A DNA stretch of 64,000 bases from Pseudohaliea sp964438205 (GTDB lineage Bacteria; Pseudomonadota; Gammaproteobacteria; Pseudomonadales; Halieaceae). The position numbers and the translations under genes are program-made. The stretch lies in NCBI GenBank assembly GCA_964438205.1, contig CAYTJQ010000007.1:23191-87190 (forward strand), written 5' to 3'. Under the pieces are notes generated by a model. The model made no database searches and was not told the DNA's origin. It saw only the letters and a program-made list of their open reading frames with translations. Shown piece after piece: positions 1-7,396 of the stretch (its first letter is position 1; every line of letters starts with the position of its first letter).

Positions 1-1
1 G

Positions 2-1543
2 TTGGTCGCCATCGGTGCCCTCGCCCTGCTGCTGGCGGGGCTCATCGCCCTGTTCGCCGCGCGCTCCGTGACCCGGCCGATCCGCAAGCTGGCGCGCTTC
101 GCCGAGCGCATCTCCGAGGGCGACTACACGACCCGTACGGAGATCGCCTCCGGCACGGAGTTCGACCTGCTGGCGCAGACCCTCAACAGCATGCAGGACA
201 CGGTGGCCGAGCGCGAGGCGCGCATCGTGCACCAGGCGCAGCACGACCTGCTGACACAGCTGCCGAACCGCAACTACATCAGTGCGATGTTCGAGGGTGG
301 GGACCGGCAGCGCGCACCGGGTGGCCGCTTCGGCATGGCGCTCATGGAGCTCGGCAATCTCGCCGACCTCACGGACCTCTACGGCGGCGACTTCAGCGAC
401 CACTGCCTGCGGGAAGCGGCGGACCGGCTGCGGCGCTCGCTGCGGCGGGGCGACCTGGCAGGCCGCGTGGGCGACAACCAGCTCCTGCTGTTCCTCGACG
501 ATCTCGATCCCGCCGGGCTGGAACCTGCCCTGGACAAGCTGCTCGCCGCCTTTGCCGACCCGCTCGAGGTCGCGGGCGTCCCCGTGGTGCTCGAGCCGCG
601 CTTCGGTTGCGTCTTCTACCCCCAGCACGGGGCCAGCTTCGACGAGCTCCTGCGCCGCGCGCAGATCGCCCTGTCCCGGGCCCGCCGCGGCGCCGAGCGC
701 TTCACCGTCTACCAGGTCGGCCAGGACGAGGCGCACCTGCGGCAGATCCGCGTCGCCAACCGGCTCCGGGACGCCGTCGAGGCCGGCGCCTTCGAGCTGC
801 TTTACCAGCCCAAGTTCTCGCTCCGCGCGGCACGCATCACCGGCTGCGAGGCGCTCGTCCGCTGGCAGGACGATGAACTCGGACCGGTCTTCCCCGACGA
901 GTTCATCCCCATCGCGGAGCAGACGGGCATGATCACCGGTATCAGCGAGGCCGTGCTCGCGGCGAGCCTCGAGGACCTGACGATGCTGCGTGAGCACGGC
1001 GGCGAGCTGGCCGTCAGCGTCAACCTGTCGGGTATCGATATCCTCCAGTCCCGGTTCATCGATGACGTCATCGACCGGGTCCGGGAGAGCGGCCTGCCGC
1101 CGCGTGCCGTGGTCCTCGAGATCACGGAGACCGCGATGGTCGAGGACCTGGAGCTTGCCCGCGGGCACCTGCTGCGCCTGGACGCGGCGGGTATCACCCT
1201 GTCCATCGACGACTTCGGCACGGGCTTTTCCTCCCTCGGCCAGCTGCGGGCGCTGCCCGCCCGGGAGCTCAAGATCGACCGCAGCCTGGTGCAGCCCCTC
1301 GGCGACCGCAGCGAAGACCGGCAGATCGTTGCCTCGACCATCGACATGGCCCACCATCTCGGCCTTTCCGTCGTCGCCGAAGGCGTGGAGAACATGGAAA
1401 TCGTCAACCACCTGCACGCCATGGGCTGCGATGTGCTGCAGGGTTACTTCCTCGCCCGGCCCATGACGGCGACCGCGCTCGCCGCGTGGCTCGACGCGCC
1501 GCCGGCCCAGGTGGCGGCGCTGGAGCACCTCGCCAATGGCTGA
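2..1543 (+). CDS. HAMP-GGDEF-EAL protein, probable c-di-GMP phosphodiesterase (5' end outside window)
   Basis: The visible part starts inside a transmembrane helix (residues 1-22), followed by a HAMP linker (about 22-75), a GGDEF-like domain (about 80-250) and an EAL domain (about 255-505). The GGDEF signature is degenerate: around residue 158 the sequence reads RVGDNQLLLFL where an active cyclase has a GGDEF loop, so diguanylate cyclase activity is unlikely. The EAL domain keeps its signature (CEALVRW), the NLSG asparagine, EITET, DDFGTG, LKID and VAEGVE motifs, so it should hydrolyse c-di-GMP to pGpG. The N-terminal sensor and first membrane helix lie upstream of the window. The stop overlaps the next gene by 8 bp, which suggests cotranscription with the DUF3034 and globin genes. 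Confidence 0.9.
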   Translation: MVAIGALALLLAGLIALFAARSVTRPIRKLARFAERISEGDYTTRTEIASGTEFDLLAQTLNSMQDTVAEREARIVHQAQHDLLTQLPNRNYISAMFEGGDRQRAPGGRFGMALMELGNLADLTDLYGGDFSDHCLREAADRLRRSLRRGDLAGRVGDNQLLLFLDDLDPAGLEPALDKLLAAFADPLEVAGVPVVLEPRFGCVFYPQHGASFDELLRRAQIALSRARRGAERFTVYQVGQDEAHLRQIRVANRLRDAVEAGAFELLYQPKFSLRAARITGCEALVRWQDDELGPVFPDEFIPIAEQTGMITGISEAVLAASLEDLTMLREHGGELAVSVNLSGIDILQSRFIDDVIDRVRESGLPPRAVVLEITETAMVEDLELARGHLLRLDAAGITLSIDDFGTGFSSLGQLRALPARELKIDRSLVQPLGDRSEDRQIVASTIDMAHHLGLSVVAEGVENMEIVNHLHAMGCDVLQGYFLARPMTATALAAWLDAPPAQVAALEHLANG

Positions 1544-2366
1544 TCGCCGCCTGTGCTGCGCCGCCCTGCTGCTGGCGGCCGGCCCGGCGCTCGCCCAGGG
1601 CAGGCTGCTGGCTACCGGCGGCGCCTGGCAGCTGGAAGGGCAGGCCGGGGGCGGTATCGTGCCCTGGGCCGTCATCGCCGGCTATGGCGAGGCCGGAGAA
1701 TGGGGCGGCGGCGCGGGCGTCACGCGGGTCAGCGTCGACGACTTCGATCTCACCGTGGCCGGCGCGAGCGTGGGCGTCGGCAATCGTTTCGAGCTGGGTT
1801 ACGCCCGGCAGTCGCTGCGCGTGGCACCGCTCAACCTCACCATCGACCAGGACGTGTTCTCGGCGAAATGGCGCTTCGCCGGTGACCTGCTCTACCCGGG
1901 ACTGCCGGCCCTCACGGCCGGCGTGCAGCTCAAGCACAACCGCGACTTTGCCGTCCCCGAGGCGCTCGGGGCCGCCGACGACACGGGCGTCGACGCCTGG
2001 GTCGCCGCCAGCCGGCTCTGGCTGGATGCCGTGGCCGGGCGCAACCTGTTCACCAACGTCACGCTGCGCGCCTCGGAGGCCAACCAGGCCGGGCTGCTCG
2101 GCTTCGGCGGCGGGGGCGGTGACCACGAGCTGCTGCTGGAGGCCTCCGCGGGGCTGTTCCTCGACCGGCACTGGGTGGTCGGGGCCGAGTACCGGCAGAA
2201 GCCGGACAACCTGGCCGCCGTGCGCGAGGACGCCTGGGCCGACCTCTTCGTCGGCTGGTTTCCGAACAAGCGCCTCTCCGTGGTGGCCGCCTGGGCGGAC
2301 CTCGGCGATATCGCGGGCCTGCGCGACCAGCGCGGCTGGTACCTGTCCCTGCAGGTGAGCCGGTGA
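1536..2366 (+). CDS. DUF3034 family outer-membrane-like protein
   Basis: This 276-residue protein has a signal peptide (about residues 1-20, cleavage near ALA-QG). The start of the mature protein, GRLLATGG...EGQAGGGIVPWAVIAGYG, is the typical DUF3034 opening. The rest alternates short beta-strand-like stretches with aromatic ends, as in an outer-membrane beta-barrel or periplasmic beta protein; that structure is inferred. Function is not established for the family. It overlaps the upstream EAL gene by 8 bp and the downstream globin by 4 bp (GTGA), so the three are probably translated as one unit. DUF3034 genes next to truncated globins are, from memory, a recurring arrangement in proteobacteria. 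Confidence 0.8.
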   Translation: MADRRLCCAALLLAAGPALAQGRLLATGGAWQLEGQAGGGIVPWAVIAGYGEAGEWGGGAGVTRVSVDDFDLTVAGASVGVGNRFELGYARQSLRVAPLNLTIDQDVFSAKWRFAGDLLYPGLPALTAGVQLKHNRDFAVPEALGAADDTGVDAWVAASRLWLDAVAGRNLFTNVTLRASEANQAGLLGFGGGGGDHELLLEASAGLFLDRHWVVGAEYRQKPDNLAAVREDAWADLFVGWFPNKRLSVVAAWADLGDIAGLRDQRGWYLSLQVSR

Positions 2367-2794
2367 GCGGCCGCCGCCTGCCGGTCCTGCTGGCCGCCGC
2401 CCTGCTCGCCGCCTGTGCCGGCGGCGCGCCGCCGTCGGACCGCACTCTCTATGCGCGCCTCGGCGGGGAAGCGGGCATCGAGGCGATCGTCGACCGCTTC
2501 CTCTATCACCTCGCGGACAACGAACGCTCACTGCCGCTCTTCCGCAACACGGATATCGAGCGTTTCCGGGAAAAGTTCATCGAACACCTGTGCGAGCTGA
2601 GTGACGGCCCCTGCGAGTACAGCGGTGACAGCATGGCGGCCACCCACCGCGGCATGGACATCACCCGCGCGCAGTTCAACAGCATCGTCGAGACGCTGCA
2701 GCGCGCCCTCGCCGACACGCGCATACCCACGGGCGCCGGCAATGCGCTGCTGGCGCGCCTGGCAGCCCTCTACCCGGAGGTCGCGGGACAGTAG
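2363..2794 (+). CDS. Group 1 truncated hemoglobin with a lipoprotein signal
   Basis: The 143-residue product begins with a hydrophobic signal ending in a lipobox (LLAAC, Cys about residue 18), so it is predicted to be exported and lipid-anchored. From about residue 28 it is a group 1 truncated globin: LYARLGGEAGIEAIVDRF (helices A/B), LPLFRNTD (end of helix E region) and AATHRGMDI, where the His is the expected proximal heme ligand. Two cysteines (CELSDGPC) lie just before the conserved EYSG stretch. GTG is taken as start because it gives the signal peptide and a 4 bp overlap with the preceding stop. Truncated globins bind O2 or NO; a periplasmic or envelope role beside an EAL-domain protein suggests gas detoxification or sensing, which is inference. 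Confidence 0.88.
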   Translation: MSGRRLPVLLAAALLAACAGGAPPSDRTLYARLGGEAGIEAIVDRFLYHLADNERSLPLFRNTDIERFREKFIEHLCELSDGPCEYSGDSMAATHRGMDITRAQFNSIVETLQRALADTRIPTGAGNALLARLAALYPEVAGQ

Positions 2795-2862
2795 CGGGGC
2801 CGCGCCGGGTGTCAGCGACCGTGAGCCCGCGTAAACTGTGCGGCACAGTCCCGGACCCCGAC

Positions 2863-3056
2863 ATGCTGAAAGTCTTCCTCCTGCTCAGCGGCGTGATCGC
2901 CCTCGTGGTGGTGATTCACTACGAGTTTCTCTACCGCTTCACGATCATCATGCCGCGGCTGAAACCGGCCTCGAATCCCTGGTCGGCCAGGTCCTCATCA
3001 CCTGGACCGCGTCCTTCCTCTACCTCGAGATGACGCGCTACTGGGACCGGGACTAG
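2863..3056 (+). pseudogene. Remnant of a small two-helix ion-channel protein, internally deleted and frameshifted
   Basis: From the ATG at 2863 one frame reads a first membrane helix (LLLSGVIALVVVIHYEFLYR) and IIMPRL. A second frame, ending at the stop 3054-3056, reads TGLESLVGQVLITWTASFLYLEMTRYW, which resembles the last helix and C-terminus of small potassium-channel-like proteins of about 140-160 residues. The two halves lie in different frames and are joined near 2950-2970. The pore loop and selectivity filter expected between them (roughly 80-90 residues) are missing. I infer an internal deletion that also broke the frame. It could instead be expressed as a 56-residue truncated peptide. 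Confidence 0.55.
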
Positions 3057-3082
3057 ACACCACAACCAGGGAGGGCGCGACC

Positions 3083-3580
3083 ATGGCACAGCTGACGCTG
3101 CGACCGGCAGAGCCGGCGGACTGCAGCCGCATCCTCGCCTTCATCCAGGGCCTCGCGGAGTACGAGCGCGAGCCCGACGCCGTAGAGGCCACCGAGGCAC
3201 ACCTCGAGCGCACCCTGTTCGCCGACGAGCCGAAGGTCTTCGGCATCATGGCCGAGCTCGACGGTGTGCCGGCAGGCTTCGCGGTCTATTTCTACAACTA
3301 CTCGACCTGGCTCGGCCGGCACGGCCTCTACCTCGAGGACCTCTTCGTGGATCCGGCGCTTCGTGGCCGCGGGGTGGGGCTGGCCCTGCTCCGGCACCTG
3401 GCCGCTATCGCCGTGGCCGAGGGCTGCGGCCGCTTCGAGTGGATGGTGCTCGACTGGAACGAGCCGGCCATCGACTTCTACCGCGCCGCGGGGGCCGTCC
3501 CCATGGACGAGTGGACCGTCTACCGGCTGAGCGGCGAGGCGCTCAGGGCGTTCGCAGCCGGCGGCGAGGGGGCGCCCTGA
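3083..3580 (+). CDS. GNAT family N-acetyltransferase
   Basis: This 165-residue single-domain protein has the GNAT fold: the N-terminal LRPAEPADCSRIL strand-helix, a central YLEDLFVDPALRGRGVG acetyl-CoA binding motif A (about residues 88-105), and FEWMVLDWNEPAIDFYRAAGA as motif B. The ending (MDEWTVYRLSGEAL) is typical of the diamine or thialysine N-acetyltransferase-like branch of GNATs. The substrate cannot be read from sequence; a small amine or amino acid is likely. A good ribosome site (AGGGAGG, 3069-3075) precedes the ATG. It follows the channel remnant by 26 bp. Confidence 0.85.
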   Translation: MAQLTLRPAEPADCSRILAFIQGLAEYEREPDAVEATEAHLERTLFADEPKVFGIMAELDGVPAGFAVYFYNYSTWLGRHGLYLEDLFVDPALRGRGVGLALLRHLAAIAVAEGCGRFEWMVLDWNEPAIDFYRAAGAVPMDEWTVYRLSGEALRAFAAGGEGAP

Positions 3581-3657
3581 GAGGCGCTCTTGCGTCGAAC
3601 AGCCCCGCTATTGCGATGAAACTGCGATGAAAACGCCGCGCGGGAGGGACAGGACCC

Positions 3658-3663
3658 TATAAT
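3658..3663 (+). promoter_or_regulatory. Consensus -10 hexamer six bases before a start codon
   Basis: TATAAT matches the sigma-70 -10 consensus exactly, and the sensor kinase ATG begins at 3670. Transcription would then start at or within a base or two of the ATG. No Shine-Dalgarno lies in the 6 intervening bases, and no good -35 is seen 16-19 bp upstream. Suggests a leaderless mRNA. Confidence 0.45.
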
Positions 3664-3669
3664 GGCTGC

Positions 3670-4773
3670 ATGACCCTGGACGACCTCCTGCAGGACAAGC
3701 GCCGCCTTTTCTGGGTGCTTCAGCTCATCGGCTGGAGCGGCTGGGCGATGTCGTTCTACCTCGGGGTCCTGGTCTGGGGGGAGCCACCGGAGAACTACAC
3801 CTGGTACCTGCCGGTGGTGTCGGGCATCGGCATGCTGATCACCCTCGCCCTGCGCTGGCTCTACCGGCTGACCTGGGAGGCCTCCCTGGGGCGCCGCGTC
3901 TTTGCCATCCTGGCCGGGTCCTGGTGCGCCGGTGCGTCCTGGATGGCCTGCCGGGCGACGATTTTCGCCAGCGCCTTCCCCAAGGAGCACGCCGCCCAGG
4001 ACACCGGGAAGAGCGAATTCCTGTCCTACTTCAGCGGCTCGATCTCGGCCTTCTGGGTCATGCTGGTATGGAGCGCGCTCTACTTCGGCATCAAGTACTA
4101 CCTCCTCGCCCAGGAGGAGAAGCAGCGCAGCCTCAAGGCCATGAGCATGGCCCAGGACGCGCAGCTCAAGATGCTGCGCTACCAGCTCAACCCGCATTTC
4201 CTCTTCAACACGCTGAACGCCATCTCCACGCTCATCCTCGATCGGGACACGAAGCTCGCCAACGACATGGTCATGCGCCTGTCGCGCTTCCTCCGCTACT
4301 CGCTGGACAACGACCCGATGCAGCGGGTCACCGTGGCCGAGGAAGTCGACGCCTTGAAGCTCTATCTCGACATCGAGCAGGTCCGCTTCGGCGACCGGCT
4401 GACCCTGCACTTCAACATCGACCGCAGGGCCGCCGACGCGCTGATCCCGAGCCTGCTGCTGCAGCCCGTTGTCGAGAACTCCATCAAGTACGCCATCGCC
4501 CAGTCCGTCGGCGGCGGCAGCATCGGTGTCTCCGCGAGCATCACAGGCGGCGAGCTGCAGCTGGAAGTGGCCGATGACGGCCCGGGGCTGGACCTGCGCA
4601 ACGGCCGACTGCCGAAGGGCGGCGGTGTCGGCCTGGTCAACATCCGCGAGCGCCTGAAGCAGCTCTACGGCGACCGGCAGTCCTTCCGGCTGTCGACGAC
4701 GGAGCCGCACGGGCTCACCATTACCATTACCCTGCCCGTCGAGCGCAGTATCCCGGGGGATCAGAAACCATGA
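3670..4773 (+). CDS. LytS/AlgZ-type sensor histidine kinase
   Basis: The 367-residue protein has an N-terminal region of four probable membrane helices (about 14-36, 46-64, 77-100, 122-146) followed by a short coiled segment and the His_kinase domain of the LytS/YehU/AlgZ family. The phosphoacceptor is His176 in RYQLNPHFLFN. The N-box is QPVVENSIKYAI and the G-boxes are DDGPGLD and GVGLVNIRERL, giving a complete ATP-binding domain. No periplasmic sensor domain is present, so the membrane segment is the likely sensing part. The stop overlaps the start of the LytTR regulator by 4 bp (ATGA), so the pair is cotranscribed and should act together. Its own promoter -10 abuts the start codon. Confidence 0.9.
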   Translation: MTLDDLLQDKRRLFWVLQLIGWSGWAMSFYLGVLVWGEPPENYTWYLPVVSGIGMLITLALRWLYRLTWEASLGRRVFAILAGSWCAGASWMACRATIFASAFPKEHAAQDTGKSEFLSYFSGSISAFWVMLVWSALYFGIKYYLLAQEEKQRSLKAMSMAQDAQLKMLRYQLNPHFLFNTLNAISTLILDRDTKLANDMVMRLSRFLRYSLDNDPMQRVTVAEEVDALKLYLDIEQVRFGDRLTLHFNIDRRAADALIPSLLLQPVVENSIKYAIAQSVGGGSIGVSASITGGELQLEVADDGPGLDLRNGRLPKGGGVGLVNIRERLKQLYGDRQSFRLSTTEPHGLTITITLPVERSIPGDQKP

Positions 4774-5576
4774 ACACGCTCACCGCCATCATTGTCGACG
4801 ACGAGAGCCTGGCCCGCCGCGGCCTCGCCGTGCGCCTGCAGCAACTGCCCCAGGTGGACGTGGTGGCCGAGTGCGCCAACGGCGAGGAAGCCCTCGTCGC
4901 CATCGCGCAGCACGCGCCGGACCTCGTGTTCCTGGATATCCAGATGCCGGGCATGGATGGCTTCCAGGTCGTCAACGAGCTCCAGGGCGACGCCATGCCC
5001 CTGGTGGTCTTCGTCACCGCCTACGACGAGTACGCCGTGGAAGCCTTCCGCGTGCACGCCGTCGACTACGTGCTCAAGCCCATCGACGACGACCGCCTGC
5101 ACGAGGCCGTCGAGCGCGCCGTGGCGCACCGGGACCAGCAGGCGAGCAGCGAGAGCAAGGAGAAGCTCGTGAAGCTGGTGATGAGCATGACCGGCGAGAG
5201 CGCGAGCGGCGTCGAGGGCATGCTCGAGGGCGATGGCCCGGAGAGCTGGCCCGAGAAAATCACCATCAAGGACGGCAACGACATCCGCTTCATCCGCGTC
5301 GTCGACATTCGCTGGGTCGATGCCGCCGGCGATTACATGTGCATCCACGCCGGCGGCGAGACGCATATCATGCGCATCACCATGAAGCAGCTCGAGGGCA
5401 TGCTGAACCCCGCCGTGTTCCTGCGCGTGCACCGGTCGACCCTGGTCAACACCGGCTGCATCACCGGCGCGCAGACCCTCGACAACGGCGAATTTCTCCT
5501 CAACCTCGAGGGCGGTGCGCAGCTCAAGGTCAGCCGCAGCTACCGGGAGCGCATCCGGGAGTTCCTCTCCCGCTGA
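4770..5576 (+). CDS. LytTR-family response regulator (AlgR-like)
   Basis: The 268-residue protein has a receiver domain (residues 3-120) with acidic pocket D10/D11, phosphoacceptor D56 (VFLDIQMPG), T83 and K103 (VLKPID). A 40-residue linker leads to a C-terminal LytTR DNA-binding domain (about 160-265) with the typical VDIRWVDAAGDYMCIH and FLRVHRSTLVN segments. LytTR proteins bind DNA direct repeats as dimers. It is phosphorylated by the kinase encoded immediately upstream, by overlap and family pairing. Resemblance to AlgR is by architecture; the usual neighbours of algR (argH, hemC) are not here, so the regulon is unknown. Confidence 0.9.
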   Translation: MNTLTAIIVDDESLARRGLAVRLQQLPQVDVVAECANGEEALVAIAQHAPDLVFLDIQMPGMDGFQVVNELQGDAMPLVVFVTAYDEYAVEAFRVHAVDYVLKPIDDDRLHEAVERAVAHRDQQASSESKEKLVKLVMSMTGESASGVEGMLEGDGPESWPEKITIKDGNDIRFIRVVDIRWVDAAGDYMCIHAGGETHIMRITMKQLEGMLNPAVFLRVHRSTLVNTGCITGAQTLDNGEFLLNLEGGAQLKVSRSYRERIREFLSR

Positions 5577-5597
5577 CGTCGCAGCCCGCCACGCCGC

Positions 5598-7175
5598 CTA
5601 CAGGTCCGGGGCATCCACGGATTTCGCGGCCTCCTGCGCGGCTTTCTCCGCCTCGACGGTCGCTTGCGTGAGGCGCACGGTCCGGTACCAGTTGTCGCCG
5701 AGCAGGCGCCGCTGGTCATAGACGGCGAAGCGCATGCTGTACACGCCGCCGTCATCGCGGGGCTTCAGGTCGACGGCCACGGTGAAGCCGCAGCCCGGCG
5801 CGACCCAGCGCGGCGCGAGCCCGTAGTAGGGGACCTCGCCGCTGTGGTCCTGGCGCGCGGCCGGGGTGACGACGTCGCAGGCGCCGCCCGCCGCGTCGGC
5901 GATGCGCTCGCCTTCCGCGGTAAAGGCCCACTGCAGGGCGAGCCGGTTGTCCGTGCGCACGGACGGCGGTCCGTACTTGCTGACCAGCGCATCAGTGACC
6001 TTGTCGATGTGGGGCCGCGCACCGCGCGGGAAGGTCAGCTCGCGGCCGATGAAGACCAGCTCGGCATCGGCCCCCTCGGGCCGCAGTGGCGGCTTGTCCG
6101 GGACCGCGGGCAGCGCATCCAGCTTCGCCTGCCGCTCTTGTGCCAGGCTGGCGCGCCGGGCGGCCAGCTCTTCCTGCCCGTTTCGCGAGCCTGTACGTCG
6201 GCTTGCGGCACGGTACTCCTCGCGAATGGCGCGCTCCTGCTGCGCTCTTTCGCGGACCAGGGTGTCGATTTCCTCGCGGCGGGCGAGCACGGCCGGGTCC
6301 TGCGCCACCGCCATTTCGGCCGGTGACTGCGCCTCGAACTGGAGTGACAGTGATTCGGCGGGGCGGCTACCGTTCTTCCCGGCTTTTTTCTCGACGACCT
6401 GGACCAGCGACAGCGACCCCTTGCCATTGGCGGTCGAGATCATGCGCCATTCGTGGGTCATTTCCGGCTCGCGGTCGATCCGGGCCAGCGCATCCTCATA
6501 GTTCATGCCCAGGAAGAAATCGACCACGTCGTAGTCCTTCCGGCGCTCCGCGGCGAGGCTCCACGCCTTGCGCGGCCAGGCCCGGGTGCGGCGTTCCAGC
6601 TTGCCGTCGTAGACCCGCTCCCCCGCTTTCATGCCCGGGGCGTCTTCCCAGTGCAGGCGCGCCTGCCCGTCACCGCCGAAGCGCAGCGAGGCCCGGCTGC
6701 CGCAGCGGCTTTGCCCGGTGAGGAAACGGGCGCTGTAGTCCCCCCCGTCCCCCTCGAGCTCGGCCACGCAGTCCCCGGTGCCCCCCGAGTAGCGCAGGAG
6801 CTTCGTCGCCCCCGCGAGGGTGATCCGCAGGCTGCCATGGGAACCGATGGTCTTCTTGCCGGCGGGCGAGAGCTGTCCCTGCCATTCGCCATCGGACGGC
6901 GACCCGGCTGGTCCGCCCCCGGTCGCGGTGACCGCGCCCGCCGTTCCTCCGGACGGTTTCGTAACCGGCGTCGCGCCGCCACCGACCGCTTCCGCGACCG
7001 CCGCCTCGCCGGTCTCCCGGGTTTCGTCCACCACCTCTTCTACGGCTTTCCTGGCCTGCTCTTTTAGCTTGTCGAGAAAGCCGGCGCGGGCCATGGCCGG
7101 CGCGGCAAGCGCCAGGGCGCCGCATAGGAGCAGGGTGGGCAACCGCGCCAGGCAGCTATCGTCGAATCTCTTCAC
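5598..7175 (-). CDS. Exported coiled-coil protein of unknown function
   Basis: I do not recognise a family. The reading frame stays open upstream, but the start is placed at the GTG at 7175 because a strong ribosome site (AAGGGAGGA) lies 9 bases before it and a signal peptide follows at once (about residues 1-31, ending APAMARA). The 525-residue product then has an amphipathic segment (LDKLKEQARKAVEEVVDE), a Gly/Thr/Pro-rich linker, a mixed beta region (about 95-230), a charged helix rich in Arg/Glu/Gln (about 300-365) likely to be a coiled coil, and a C-terminal domain (about 385-500) with scattered cysteines. A segment after residue 380 (ELTFPRGARPHIDKV) suggests a second folded domain. It is transcribed divergently from the next gene; a joint role is possible but not shown. 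Confidence 0.6.
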   Translation of the reverse strand: MKRFDDSCLARLPTLLLCGALALAAPAMARAGFLDKLKEQARKAVEEVVDETRETGEAAVAEAVGGGATPVTKPSGGTAGAVTATGGGPAGSPSDGEWQGQLSPAGKKTIGSHGSLRITLAGATKLLRYSGGTGDCVAELEGDGGDYSARFLTGQSRCGSRASLRFGGDGQARLHWEDAPGMKAGERVYDGKLERRTRAWPRKAWSLAAERRKDYDVVDFFLGMNYEDALARIDREPEMTHEWRMISTANGKGSLSLVQVVEKKAGKNGSRPAESLSLQFEAQSPAEMAVAQDPAVLARREEIDTLVRERAQQERAIREEYRAASRRTGSRNGQEELAARRASLAQERQAKLDALPAVPDKPPLRPEGADAELVFIGRELTFPRGARPHIDKVTDALVSKYGPPSVRTDNRLALQWAFTAEGERIADAAGGACDVVTPAARQDHSGEVPYYGLAPRWVAPGCGFTVAVDLKPRDDGGVYSMRFAVYDQRRLLGDNWYRTVRLTQATVEAEKAAQEAAKSVDAPDL

Positions 7176-7333
7176 TGGTCTGTTCCTCCCTTTTCGTCGT
7201 CTGTCGTCGTCACCCGCGTCTCGGGCACCAGCCGGGGGCCCGGGGCCCCTCGAACCGCTCACCCCGGGGATTGAGGCTGCCCGACCGGCGGGCGGAATGC
7301 GTCGCGCGAAATCGGCAGAAATGAGGAGAAGCC

Positions 7334-7363
7334 GAGACAAGGCGCAGATTTTCCCGCTAGGCT
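7334..7363 (+). promoter_or_regulatory. Possible promoter of the HTH-TM-repeat gene
   Basis: GAGACA (7334-7339) and TAGGCT (7358-7363) are separated by 18 bp, in the 221 bp gap between two divergent genes. The match is 4/6 and 3/6 to the sigma-70 boxes, so support is weak. The start codon is at 7397. Confidence 0.25.
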
Positions 7364-7396
7364 CTGCCCTGATCGCACCGGAAGAAGAACGAAGCC

